Positions 22,801 through 37,800 of a stretch of 64,000 bases of DNA are shown in pieces. Positions within the stretch are counted from its first letter, which is position 1. Each line of letters opens with the position of its first letter. The notes beneath the pieces are model-generated. The model was not told where the DNA came from, searched no databases, and saw only the letters and a program-made list of their open reading frames with translations. The DNA comes from Mansonella perstans (Eukaryota; Nematoda; Chromadorea; Rhabditida; Onchocercidae), in assembly GCA_037074765.1 (NCBI GenBank), contig JBAMDO010000064.1:185827-249826 (forward strand). Reading direction: 5' to 3'. The position numbers and the translations under genes were made by a program.

Positions 22801-25800
22801 ATTACTGAATAATTTTTGGTTACGCTAAAATGTTACAAAAAGTTATTCTTCTAAATTCATTACATTTGTTTGTTAAACCTGCCAGCTTTTTGTTATATAA
22901 ATCTCAGTCAAAGCGTCTTTATTCCTTTACATAAATTTCATAATAGTAAGAAATACGTATTTCCTTTTTGCTAGACACAAGAAATGCATCGTCAAGTCCT
23001 AGTATTAATTGGGCCATTCTCGCATAATTGACAAGGCAATTGTTTCTTTTTTTCTTTCTTCTAATTATTGAATTATATTAATTCTTAAACTGCGTATTTT
23101 AAAATGCTTATGTACAGCATATAAAGGATATTGTATTGGAATTTCATAATTTTAGCACTTTTTATGTTCAAAATTTATTTTTTATTTTTAGATTGTCTTT
23201 GTGGTTCGTGATGAAGTAGATCCGCAAAGCTTTACTATCCAATATGATGAAGGTGACACTCGATCTTACACTGCTCCTGAACGGTTCGGTCTTTTCTTGA
23301 TTTAAATCAAAACATTATAACTTAGACTTAAAATATAGTGCTGAATAAATATAAATTTTGGATTGTAATTTATTTATTTGATTGCTTTGATGAATGGCTT
23401 CATCATTTAAGCCAAATGCTTGTAAATTTGAATTTTCGATTTTATTGCAAGCTTTTCAGAGATTTAATCTTAACATCACTCATTGATGGGTCGCGGGCTT
23501 CCGGAAATCAGTGTTTATTTGTTACATGCAGCAAATATGATCGTGCTTTACGGCTTATGCCATACAAATTTTTGTTAGATGAAGATACGGAATCACAGTG
23601 CATGAGACACGTCATCGCAGTACCACGTCTGTGCTGTTCTTTTCGCATCATAGTTTTGTCGAAAAGAGAAAAATCCATTCAAAAATAATTTTTTTTGGAG
23701 CTTTTATTTTAAATTTTCTTCAAAATTTTTTTTAGATTTTTTTAGAGCCTAATTTTTTTCTGTTTCTCTATTGTTAAATTTTAGAATAAACTGTTTGTCA
23801 CTGTTTAGCTGATTGGCAAAATTATGAGTGGTATTTAATAAATTTGATAAATATTAATATTTGTCGATTCTAATTTAAAATTCTGGAAGATTTAGCTGGT
23901 CTGAAGAGATATGATTTGATTCGTCGTTTCAATGCCAATGTACCGTACGGTGGACTTACTTATACAGTCTCACAGGAGGTTCATTTCTTTTGTTATCATT
24001 GAAAAATATATGATAAGTATTTTTTATTTCCTTCAATAATTATACCAAGTATTTTGCAGGGATTTTTTACTGAAAATAAAGCAAAAACAATTGTTGCTTG
24101 CTTAGAATCCGTATTAATGGAAAATTTTGGTAGCGAAATTAATAAATGCGAAGCACAGTTACAATGCTTACATCGCCTGTTTGCATCGAAGAGTGGATTC
24201 CAAGCATTTACCGCAGTACCAGGGTAAATGATTGATTATAGTTGATTATTTGTCGGTGTGACTTTTCTAATTTGCATGAATTTATCTTGTTAGAACTTCA
24301 AACTGACACAACTTTCAGGCATCTGACGTTTAGAATTGTTTCATTTCGGACTTGCAGTACACTGGTAATAAATTTGAGACGGGAGAGGGAAGAGAATCAA
24401 CTTAACGTTGCTTCATGAAGCAATTGTTATCCTAGAAAATGAGCAAAAAAATTTTGCGATTGTATTTATTTCTAATTGAAGTCTTTAAAGTATTATTCAT
24501 AGAGTGTGATGTTAGCGCTTACAAAAACTAATTTAAGGCAGTTGACTTTCGAACAATCACTGCTGTTCGTTCAATCACATTTTCAATTTTTTTTGTAGAG
24601 TTCGTGAAAAACTGGGCGATTTGGTTGTTCGAATGCTTAATATATCTAACGAATGCGTTGATTATGCAACCGTTGAGGTGCTATGTTCATTGATGCAACC
24701 GATGCATCCGAATTACGAATTGAAGCTGGAACAACTCAATAAGCAATCCTTACTTGCAAATTCACAATTTGTGGAACATTTATTGGATTTAGTCGTTAAA
24801 CATACGGTGAGAAAATTATAAACTTCTTTTTTTGATCGCTGAGAAATTTTCCGAAAAGCTTTTACTTCGCGTCACTTTAAAGAGCAAAATCAAATATCTG
24901 CAAAAAAATTTTGAGTGTAGATATGCATATCGCAACTGGACCTATACTTTCAACGACTTTTGGTTGTCGCTTGGAATTCAATTTCACTACTTGCAGGATT
25001 TATTTTCTAATGTATAATCGTGACAGTAAAGCATTTCCTGCAAATCAAGTTTAAGTTAGGACGCGTATCATTATCAAGTAGTGACTATAACGCACTTGAC
25101 AAATATACAGTTTATCAAACGAAAAGTTAGATGATTGTTCGGGATGGTAAATGGACAGATGAAACGCAAGAATTGGATCAGCTATATTTTAGAAGATTAT
25201 TAATACATGCATTAAAACAGTTATTTTACTAAAAGATTGAATAGTTCGCATGATTCTGTTGGTAAATTTGGAACCAACGTTTTGCATATCATCTTGTAAA
25301 ATTTCATTGAATTTCATTTGAATGGCGAATCCAAGCTGAACAATCGGAAAAAGCAATCCTTATTTGCAAATTCAGAATTTGTGAGGCATTTGTTCGATTT
25401 AGTTGTTAAATATACTATGAAGAATATAATCAACAGTTTTCTAAAAGATTTTTCAATAGTTTTAAAAATTTTTTTCAACTGAATGACTTTTTAGAACTTA
25501 AAACTTAAACTAACAAGTAAAGTGTTCATGTTTTTTGTAAAATTTCAATAGTTTCAGGAGCAGAAAACTGGTGCTCTTGTTATTGCTAGCATGCTTGATT
25601 TTTTAACGTACGCTCTATGTCCTCCATATAGTGAGACAACAGTAGGTGCTATATTTGATTCGCTGCTCGGAATGGTTGCCGAACGTGGATCAAGCTTTTA
25701 TCGACTATTCCAATATCCGTCAATGACAATTATCAAGGGTCATTTTACTATTACTAATAAATATGAGAAGTCATATCGATTATTTAAAATTCAAGGGAAA

Positions 25801-28800
25801 TTGGCAATAATTAATTGAGAATTTGATAAAAATATGACGAAGCAGAAATCTTTTTGTAATATTTCAATTTCTTTTTTGAATTTTTGCATCTTTAACTGTT
25901 TCCCTTATTTTTTGTCAACTTTGATTTGCGTCTTGCTGTAGTTAGCTAGTTTCACTTAGCAAGTAACTGTATGGTCCAGTTTTTCAGGAGCAGGTATGAT
26001 AATGCGTGCTATCATTGAAGAATCGACAGTTGAAATTTCAAAAAGAATGCAGATGTTATCGTTAACAGAAGGAGCATTTTTGGTGCATCTTCATATGGCT
26101 TTACTCAGTGTTGGTCGTGATCTTCGAGTTCTTGCAAATAAACAACTGAGTGGATATCTGCTGTCACTATGGATTGCTGATAATAGTGCTGCTGCTGATT
26201 TGCTATCAAGATGTTTGGTAAAATCTTTTGTTTTAGAATGAAATCATTTTTGTCTGGAATGATTTTCAGCATAATGTAAGCAATTCAAAGTAAAAATTAG
26301 AGATATGTGTTGCATTTTAATATTATAGCTATATTGTATCCTTTTAGCCTCGCGGATTATTAGATTATATGGATTCAGCAGAGAGGCCGAATGTTGTGGA
26401 AGTAGATTATCTGTTGACACGAGACAATTTGGAAATAGCTAATGAAGAATCAAAGCAAAATCAATTACTGGTAAATCAAATTGTTAATTTAGTTATGCGA
26501 TTTTCATTTGTTTCACCAAGTATTTCAATATTTTTTTTTTGCAATAAATTTTGTACTTTTTTCTAGGAGCAAATGCAACAAATGCAACTGCAACTAGAAG
26601 CGAAACTTGATCGATTGTTGCAACATTGGAATTTGGAGCATAAATTTCTTCAAAAAAAAGATGTAAGAGTTCATTGTAGTTAGGCTAGTTGTGCTGTTGT
26701 CGATTTTCAAAACATGAAGGATCGCTGTACACGTCATTATGTAGAATTAACTACCGAAATATGAAAATGCAGTCGTGCTTTAGTTAACGCAATTAAAACA
26801 GTTGATAAAGAGGCTCCTGTTAAAAAATAATGAATAGTTATCCATAGTAAGCGTTAGCTTATAATATCAGGATGCCTGTATGATGAAATAACTGACAACT
26901 GTTTTAACAGTTGACAGGAAGCAGCAGTCTGTGGTAGCTTTATTGAAGCAGTTTAAGTGCTTATTTAATGTTCAGAAACTGAGTTCCAGGTCTCTGTGTC
27001 AGTTTTTATAAAAAAAAATCAGGCTATAAAAAAAGGATTAGTTTTTTCAGGATAAAATGCAGAAACCACTTATATTACGAAAAAGACGACAGCGAGTAAA
27101 AAGTGGGGTGAATTGGAAGTTGTTTTGTTTCCAGTTCACTAAAGACCATTGTAAAGTAAAGTTCCTTGTTATTTATTTCCAATATCTTTAAAAGTAAAAG
27201 AATTCGAACGCAATCTTATTTTTATTTTTGGCTAAAGAAATAAAATATCCAAAATTTTGAGAGGGGAAATTGATTTAAACGCAAATTCCATAGAGACCAC
27301 ATGTTAATCCAGACTACATGAAATCATGATTTTAATAGTACGTGAAAGTCGACATTTTATCCACAAGAAACTATTTTTAATCGAAATCTAACATTATATT
27401 CTACTTCATAATTTTTGTGTATCATTTTTATTAAAGGCTGATTTGATATGGAATGAAACGACACGAGAAGAATTTCGTCGCTCAATCGAAGATGAAATGA
27501 GAATTTTGGAACAGGAAAAAGAACTTTTACCCGCGAATGTTCCAATTTCATGGAATCATACCGAATTCCAGGTATCGCCCTTCTGGGATTTTGATTTAGA
27601 ATAATATAATTTTTTTTTTCGGTTATTGATTTTAACTTCCATTTTCGCATAAAATATCTATCCAATTGCTCATGTTTCTAGTTTTTATTCACACTAAATC
27701 TTGTGCTGTTATAAAAAGTTCATTACGTTTAGGTTCGTTATCCATCCTTGGCTGATGAAATCAAAATTGGTGATTATTATTTACGAATCTTGTTGCAAGA
27801 GAATGATGCTACTGCTACACCAATACATAATGCGTTAGTTTCAATTACAATCAGATACAGTGAAATTACTTACTGTGAAGATGTTGCATTCTATTTTGCA
27901 ATAAGTAGACAGCGAATTTATATATGACTGAACTTGAGTGAATAAAACTTTTATATGTTCTCTTTAGAATCATGGATTTAAATTCTCCTAGACCAACTTT
28001 TAATCTGAAATTTTGATTTATAGAGGTGACTTTTTCAACAGTGTATACCACCGATTTCTGCTTTCGGCAAAAAGTGAAATGCGTTGTCTTTGCTTGAAAG
28101 CAATGGCCATAACATACGGACGTCATCATAACACTATTGGACCATTTATCGATTCTAAATATATTGTCAATATGTTGTCAAGGTGCAGCAATCCAGCTGA
28201 AAGAGATCATCTGGTGCATAAATTTTTGGACTTTTTAAGTAAAGTTTCAACTTGGTATTTGTGATCACAGGGGATTTATTACATTGAAGAATTTATGATT
28301 ATGTTGACTTTATTAAAATTTCTTAACTATTGTTGGATATCCAGTTGTTCGCTTTTTTTTCCATTTACGCTTTTAGAGTATATTTTTTTGCAGTAATTCG
28401 ACGGACAAATTGATGACCAAAGCAGGAGTTATCTTAGACTGAAAGAATCCGCATTTCCAATCTGTAGAAGCTAGTTAAGTAACCTATTACGTTGACTGCG
28501 GGTTCATCTGTTCTACTTGATACAAATTCCGAAATTTTTTAACTTATATTTGCAAAGATGTTTTCAAAACATCTTTTTCATTATTTTCAGGTATTCTTAA
28601 TCAGTAAATTAGTGCAAAATAAAAATAACGTCCGTGAATTGTTATGTGCTGGTATATTGCCATTGCTAACTGACATAGCGGTTCTTGCTCATCTGCATGT
28701 AAGCCGGGCGAGAATTCATAATCAAGTTTGTTTCCGTTTAAGCTTGTAGTTTAATTTTTTGTCGGGAAGCTTGTTGACCAATATCCATAGTGCATTTGTA

Positions 28801-31800
28801 GGTTCAGACAAATGTAATCGAAGCTGATATTTCATCGAAAAATGATGGTGCCGCGGAGTGGTACTATACTGATAAAGCGGGTAAACGGCAGGGACCAGTA
28901 ACTTTCAATCAGGTACGCATTTTGCTGAAATCTGAACCTGAATCTCAGTTCCAACACTCATAACTTTGCAGAAGTTTCTATATGTCGACGTGTATAGAAT
29001 TCTTTCAATTTTAATTTAGACTTTTTTAATTGGATTTTTCTTCAGATGAGAAAACTTTACGAAGAAAAAGTGATTTTCGAACGAACACAAATATGGGCTC
29101 AAGGATTGGACCAGTGGACAACGCTTTCAGCAGTTTCACAATTTCGATGGACTGTATGCTGCTCATTGGGGACTAACTCACTGTATAACTTTACGGAGCT
29201 TTCCACACTTATTTTGGATATTTTCATTCAGATGTGTACATTTTTCCCATCGAGGTATGTAAATTTATGATAAATCGCAATATATTTTTTTTCCAGAGGT
29301 AACATACCGTTTATGTTCTTTTGAAGATGAAGTGGATTCCGATTTTTTCGATTGCTTAATGGAGTCTTCTTCTTAGTTCAACTTCGTAGCGATTTCTTTA
29401 TTAAGCTGAAAAACTTGAGTCTATTTCAATTTCAACAACTCAAACTTGTGAAATCTACAATTTCAATTTCAAAGATATAAGGGATTGATGAATTCGCTTT
29501 TTTTTTAGTCGCCTGTTGCTAAACTGTTATATTTAAGAAGTTAGCACATTGCTGGTTATTTTTCAGTTGTTAGTTTATTTTTCTGGAACTAGAGGTAAAA
29601 AAGTCAGCTAGATACCGTTTTATTTTAGAGATGAAAACGAATATATAGTAAGACCGTTACCCCGTGTTAAACGAAATTTATCCGAACCAATATTGCTCTA
29701 TCAGATTGTTCAATTGCTTCTCACCTACGATCCTGCAATTGTACAGCGGGTTGCATCCTTGCTATTACATATTCTTGAGGTTGATATTTTTCTGAGACTT
29801 TCAGATCATATATATATATATATAGTTTATTTACAACTTTGCAAGTTTGTAATAGTGAGTTCCTTCTAACATTATTAAAGTTTAATTGGAGCATTAAGTC
29901 TAGTGTAGTACTATGATAAAACGAATGATAAATATTTTTAAAACTGATTGAAAATTTAAACAAATTAGTAAATTTATGCTATTTCAAATTACAATGGAGT
30001 GTTACAGGATAATCCTTTTTTGTCACGATTATATCTTTCGGGTGTCTTTTTCTTTATTCTCATGTATAATGGCTCAAATTTATTACCGATTGCACGATTT
30101 CTTCATTATACACATATGAAGCAGGCGTTTCGTTCAGCGGTAGTAAGTTATAGTATTTTTCTAAGTCTTGTAAGATTTTTTATTAATTTATTTGAAATTT
30201 GTGGCACATTTAACATGTATTGTGTTTTAGGCAAAATCAGATTTTGTATCACGCAGTATTTTGAGTCCATTACTTCCGGAAGCGGCAATTTTGTATCTGG
30301 AAGAATACGGTGCAGAAAAATTTGCCCAAACTTTCCTTGGTGAATTTGATAATCCAGAAGTTATATGGAATAATGAAATGAGGTATTATCTTGTTTTATT
30401 TGTTGGAAGATGGAATACTCAAGATACTGAATAAACCGTGGGAGGATTTTTTTTTTGGTCTTACATGAATAAGAATCGTTTTTATATCTTCAAGCTATGT
30501 CACCTCCTAACATGAAATTGATCGTAAGAATCACAATTTATTTCTGGAAAGTTAAATTTGAAATTGAATTTTTTCATTTTGCCAAGCAAAAAATTTGGCC
30601 TAAATTTTGCCTAAATTTCAAAAATATCTTCAAGAAGATTTGACTGGGTAAATTTTCAAATGGTTGATCATGATTTCAGGAGACATCTGATTGAAAGGAT
30701 TGCTGTACATGTCAGTGATTTTTCCATTCGGCTTCCATCAAATATCAAAGCTTTGTATCAGTATTGCCCTATCCCTTCCATTGATTATCCGCAGCTTGAC
30801 GGCGAACTCTTTTGCCATGTATATTATTTGCGACTGCTTTGTAATACTGAACGTTTTCCATCCTGGCCGATACGTGATCCAGTGAGTTTATTTATGTAAT
30901 ATTTGGTTATTATTTATGTCTATTATGTTGTTTATATAATATTTAGCCACAAAACATTTAAAATTTTTTCAAAAACATACAAAATTTCAAAAACTCAGAA
31001 ATCTTTTTTTTCTTTATGCCCAGGATGAGGTTTTGCTCTGTTGACAATATTAATTTTTGCTTTGTAAAATTTATATTTTTGGTGAAGCTACAGAGAGTTT
31101 TCTCTGCTTGTATATATAAACAATGTATATTGAAGTTGATCACTTTAAATTGTTAACTGTTAAACTAAAACACTTTCTGTTATATTTAAATAAACAACGA
31201 GATATTTTTTATTCTTTACATGGATACAATTTCAGATCACCTTCCTACGTTGTTGTCTAGCAACATGGTTAGACGAAATCAATAAAAAGCCACCTGTAAT
31301 GTCACTGGAACAAGCATGTTCTGTTCTGCAACTTCCCAGTAATGAATCTACGTAAGTTTATCTTAATGAAAATACGATTGCTAGTGAAAATAATCACATA
31401 ATCACATTGCATTATCGATATAATCAGCTGTACATTAAATACTCTTAAGATATCATTTTCCGAGAAAAAAGAAGTTTGCTGATTAAATTTCACTGTTCTC
31501 CAGCACTAAAGATAGCTGTCACAGCGTAGCTTTTTTTCTGTTGTTTACAGATGGAAGAATAAGGCTGAGGTTCGACGGGCATACTTTAAGCTGGCTCAGA
31601 AGTATCATCCGGATAAAAACTGTGACGGGCGTGAAGTATTTGAGCAGATAACATCAGCATATGAGCTACTTACATCGAATGTGCATCATTCCATTGTGCC
31701 AGATTTGCAACATATTATCCTATGTCTACAAGCTCAAACAATCGTTTACAAGAATTATTCTGAAGGTTTGTTCATTTATTTATTCGTTCTCAAAATTAAG

Positions 31801-34800
31801 GTTTTTCTTAAAATAAATATTCATAATTCGTAGGTGATCATAGGAGCATTGACTAGCAGTAGCGAGTAACGAGATTTTGAGAATTTACATATTTTGTAGG
31901 CATGAAATAATCAGATACTCTGGTCATCATCCACTAAGTTCTGCTTGGTATGATAATTAATCTAAATGAAATCATTTTTTCTTATGATTTTGACATCGAA
32001 GCTTTTTGGTATTGGAAATTGTGGCAAACTTGTCTTAGTGTTTTATTTATCGTAAATACAAATTGTTTCAGTTAATAAAAAAAAATGTTTTTGCAGATCT
32101 TTCGCCTTATAAATATGCGGGCTACGGACAACTAATTACAACAATTGATTTGGAATCGAAAGATGATGCGTTGTTCGCGGAAGGTGGAGGTCAATTACTT
32201 GGTGCTGCGGTGGAGTTATGTCGTTACACTTTGATGAGTTCTGCTTTGAATGCTGAGCAGTTAAGACGTGATGCTGGTTTGGAAGTTAGTATTTGAAATT
32301 ATTTTTCCTGAATTCTGTTGATGTGGAAGTTTATATACTGTTTTTTAGCTGTACTTGAAAAAAAAAGAACTTATTTCGGGACTTTCAGATTATTTCTTCA
32401 TATTTTTATATTTTTGTCATGTTTACACGATATAGTAAGGAGACTTTGTTATTCAGAGTATAAAATTCTATTTAATTTAATCGAAAGTTAGTTTTTTAAC
32501 TTTTCACACCTAACATTTTTTTTTTTCGATTTTTTGATGAAAATAGGAATATTCTTAATAAGGACAAAATAACAGGCAGTAATTGTTTTAGGCACTGATG
32601 GCAGCATTTGAACGATGTGCCCCAATGGTTAATTTGAGTTCAAAAGAAGGTGATATGGCAGTGCAAGTACAAAATTTGATTTCTATCATTATCATTTTTA
32701 ATTCCTCTTTTATCAGTAATAGGAAACTGGATCTATGCCTACTTAATACCAGTCCACAGATTTTGCATAGTACCTGAAATATTATAAGAGAAAATTTCAT
32801 TTGATTTTAACCGAAAATAGTTGCTATGTCAGGTTTAATTTAAAGTTGATAGTGAGGATATAAATAATTTCGTTTGCCTATATCGTGAAATTACATACTT
32901 CAACATCTTGCAGGTTGATTATATTTTTCCGAATCTGTATTTGTTTTAAGAAATATTTTGGATTGTTTTTGGAATTCAAGTTTTTTTATTTGAGGTTTGT
33001 ATCCATTTGCTCTACTGTTTTGGAGCAGCTGCCCAGTTTGATGCTTGCCGTGAAAAAATTTCGGAAATGCCAACCTTGTTCAGTATCATATGTCGGCTGT
33101 TACAGTTTACTGTAAGTTCTTATTTGTGGTACTGTTTAGATTGGGTCTCAATCTTAAAAATGTTCTAATTACCCCAGTAGTTTTAACATAGCGACAAGCA
33201 ATTCTGAAGGGCTTGAAATTTAAATTCAATAGTTTTCAAGACTAATACTTGCATATAGTTGTAAGCGGAAGTCTAAATTTTGGACTATTACGGAGATTTT
33301 GTTTTCAGCATGTTATTCGTCTTGCATGCGCCGCTGCAGAATGTATCTGTTCACTTGCTGTTTGCACCATTCTTCAAATGCATCTCTTTCAATCGGGTGT
33401 CATCTGGCAATTGATCCCGCATCTCTTTCGATATGATTATACGCTCGATGAAGGAGGTCAAAATTTTCTAGTTCTCATCGGTTATTTGTAGCTAGAACTT
33501 ACCATTTGGTTACTTCATACATTGTAACCTTGTAAAATCTTCAATTCATGGAAGAAAGTGTATGAATCAAATTCAAGTCCAAATTTTAATTGTAATACGA
33601 TAGCTATGTTTGTGATGATTTGTAGGCGTGAAACATAGTGAAGAAACAAACAAGCAATCACTGCATAATAAGCTAGCACGATCTGGATGCGAAGCTTTGG
33701 CATGTTTAGCTGGTTTCCGCCGAGGAACACCTGATAATGATGGCGTCCAGAAAAGCCTTAAAGCTATGCTTACACCTTATATATGTCGACTTATGCAACA
33801 GTCTGAAGATAATGATCGTGTAAGGATTTTATAAGAATTTTCTGAGATGCATTCGAAGTAAAAAATTATCGTAGAAATTTAAGTTTGAATGAGCCCAGTT
33901 TCGGAAAATATTCTTTGCTTAGTTTAGCAACGAAGTTTTTATTTGATATCAGGTCTTGAAAATTTTGAACAGTAATACGGAAGATCCATATCTTATTTGG
34001 GATAATGGTATACGAAATGAATTATTGGAATTTGTGGAGCACCATCGCACTTCGACATCCAATACGGTTTGTTTAATAAAAAGTATTCTTTTTATTTTGT
34101 TATGTGCATGACTGTTTACATTTTTTATTTTAAATTTCAATTTTTGAATACTTTTTTAAAAATAATTGTGATATTGAGCTGTTTTCAATGAGAAGTGGTT
34201 TCTGCACTGCTTTGATTTTGCTGATTTTTTCTTGCTTGTTTTTTCAGAGAAAAATTTTGTTACAGAGTGAATTGTTTGGTGGCGAATTCAAACTTTCCGC
34301 ACATGAAAAAGAACTGGTTGTCGGAGATATATTTATACGGATTTTCAATGAACAGCCGAATTTTAACATACAGGTAGATATATTTATTTTTTATTTCATC
34401 GAATACGACTCTTTGCGTATTTATTTTAGTCTCAAAAATATTATTATTAGCTTGTGGCAGTTAATCTTGAAAATCCTGCGTAATCGATTTTAATATTGTT
34501 AGTATTGTGGTATTATGATGAATTATTTTTGCCCATGGTGAAAATTCTTGCTATTTATTGTCCTATGTTACCTTTTTGATTTATAAAATTAATTAATGGG
34601 ACAACCAATTGTAATAATTTTTCTTTTTGTTTAGAAAGCGAAATAAGATAATTATAGGAACCAAGGAAATTCTGCATGGATTTGCTGGATTTCTTGCAAG
34701 AAAAAGCTGGGCAATTATTTGAAGATGAGAAAGAAAAGAATGAAAAAAAAGGCGATGATACGATGATTGATTGGTGTATTGAGCCTGCTACTGCTACATC

Positions 34801-37800
34801 TCCTGAGGTTCTACGACATGCTGTAATGTCGCTACAGGCACTTGCGAATTTACTTGTTGCAAACGCAGGTATAGTGGAAATTATACATATAATTTGATTT
34901 TGAATTTCGTCAGCTGAGGAGTTTATTTTATTCTATATTATATTACGTACGTTAATTTTTATCAGTTTTATATTAGATAACAAACGATCATTGAACTGAA
35001 CTTTGTGTTGGAAAGCCCGATTATAAACAGATTTATTCAGCAAATTTTTATGCTCATATTTCTTTGCTGTCTTTTTAGGTCTTGAAATTTTATTAATTGG
35101 TCACTATAAATTATTGTTTTCATTTCTCAAACTTCAAGAATCTGCGGAACTACAAGAATTCGCTTTAAAAGTTAGTCTTTTTTTAGTTGGTAATTTAGCA
35201 TATTAGGGACTAACAGATTTCAACAAGTACATGCTATATCCACCTGTATTTCAACTCGTGTTTTTTGATATTTTCTTTTTAAATGCACTTGTCATTTTTT
35301 TATTGGTAATTCATATTTGGGAAAACTGCAGGTGATATCTTTGAGCTCCGTAAATCGTGAATGTGTGGCTGATATTGCTGGTTCCTCACAACTAATTTTG
35401 TTATTTTCCTTAATTCTGCAGAATCAAAGCTGTAAGTTGATAGTTACAAAGCTGATTGCTGTTTATCACAAAGAAAAGTTGAGCTCTTCCGAGAAATGTT
35501 CGGCATAGATGTTAGCGTACTTAGGACAGTATATTTTCCACGTAATCCTAGTATATTCTAGTGATAGACACTCCACCACATGAATATTATGTAACTGTTT
35601 TACAGAATTAACTGCTAAGTCTTTTCATTTACAGCACTTGATGACTTTTTTTGGGACAAATTGTCTAAAGTTGTACAAAGTTATAATGTACTGGATTTGG
35701 AATTCTTATTTCTTTATGAATTTAATTAAGTACACTTGCAGTTATTCAAACCGTTCTTTCCACGATTATTACACTGGCGTCAAATGTAAGGATTGTTAAA
35801 GATTCACTGGATTACGGTTAGCTTAAAGTTCCATTTCAGACAAATCAATTTGGTACTAGCAATTTTTTACTTGATATAATCTGTCGTATTCCTGCAGCGA
35901 AAAATTATTCTTAGTGTTCCGTATAATTTTGACTTTGATTATCGAGAGCAATGATTAAAGCATAGATATGATGGTAGAATGGATATAGATCTTAGAGTAA
36001 TGGTAATCTATTAAGGCTTATCGGTAGACATTTAAATAATAGATTGAGTAGGTTTTAATTTTTTTTATTTTCTTGTTAGATTAAAGTACTTTCATGTTAT
36101 GTCTTTATGAATTTTGGCGATCACTTTATGCATTGTTTAGATGCAAAATAAAAACAAGATCGTATTAAACGGTAATTGATGATGAGATGATTCGAATAAT
36201 TCATGAAAGACTGTTTTTCAGGATTTATCCCTATTCTAGTTTGTAAATATTATAATATTTTGTTGTAGGTGGCCTGCTGCATATTTTAAGCGTATTTTTT
36301 AACGATCAATTCGACCCAGCGATACGTATCTTAGCAGCAGAATTGCTGGCGAAAATGCAGGCCGATAAATTGACAGGGCCGCGATGGTCACGATTTATTG
36401 TGCGCTTCTTACCACCCATCTTTACGGATGCTTTAAGAGATTCACCACAGACAGCGTAAGTCTTTTCTCTTCTTTAACTAATATTTTTTTCGGAACTTTT
36501 TTGATGAATTTGGCTGATTCTGTTTCTGTTAGCTTATTCTTTGAAAATTTCGAATGGTGATTATTAATGTTATTTGAGCAATATAAGTTACTATCTTTTG
36601 ACAAAAAGCCGTTAAAACTTTGATGTTGTGCTACGACAGATTGTCTATGTTTGATTCATCACATGAAAATCCGGAATTGATTTGGAATAGTGCCGTACGT
36701 TCCAATGTGAAAAATGTTGTTTTACATGAATTGAATCAACTGAATGCATTGCAGTTACAGGATCACTGTACAAAATGGAGAACGGTACATATTTCTTCCA
36801 TTTTTTCATCTTTTGCTTTTATCATATAATATATTATTTTGAACTAAACTTCATAACTTCCGTAAACTATTCATTATTTCTCTAGAATCGTCAGATTATT
36901 TGAATATTTTTATTTTTGGCTTTACACTATTATTGTTTGGTTCAAGTGCTTCTTTATTTTGTATCGTAAGGGAGTTTTGCACATGTAATTATTATTTAAC
37001 CATTGCAATTTTTTAACTTGAAGTAATAGTGTGCGACAGTGATTAAAACTTAAAGACGAAAAAAGTGTGCTAGCTAATTAATTTCTTGAGTTTTTAATGA
37101 ATTGAACGCAGTACTTTGTTAAATTCCAGGATATAGCAAATGAAAAGTGTGCATATTCTGATGTAATGGAAAATGAATTAGTGGTTGCGGGTGTGTTTTT
37201 ACGACTTTTTATTGCGAATCCATCATGGCAGGTGCGCCATCCGAAACAGTTTACTGCTGAATTGATAGAAAAAGTTCTGGAATGCATGGAACGACCAACA
37301 CCCGATTTGGATACCATTACATCTGCTTTCGTTGCCTTACTTACCAATCATCCAACTGTTGCCAATCATGTATATTTTTCAGATGTTTCATTGCTATAAA
37401 AGTTCATAAAGGAATTTCCTTCTTCGGTCTTTAGTTTTAACTTTTGAAGAGCTTGATAAAATAACTTGGAAATATGACATAAGTATTTAGTCTATAAACC
37501 TAACGTTACCTTATCTGTGTTAGGACCTTATCTGAATCTCTCGTTACCTTATTTGAATCAGAATTTCTGTTTTCTTCCTGGTAATTTGAAATTTATTTTA
37601 CTTTTCCAGAAAAACAAGATTTAGCAAATGCATAGTATTTTTTCAGCTACCAGCCCAAGGTTATTTACCACAATTTTGCGCATTAATGTCTTCATCAACT
37701 GGTCACGCCTCTCACTCAGCGATTATAATTCTTTCACATCTTGCCGAAAATACGGTTTGTTTTTTGTTCCATAACTTTTTTCTTCCTTTCAACTTTTTGT

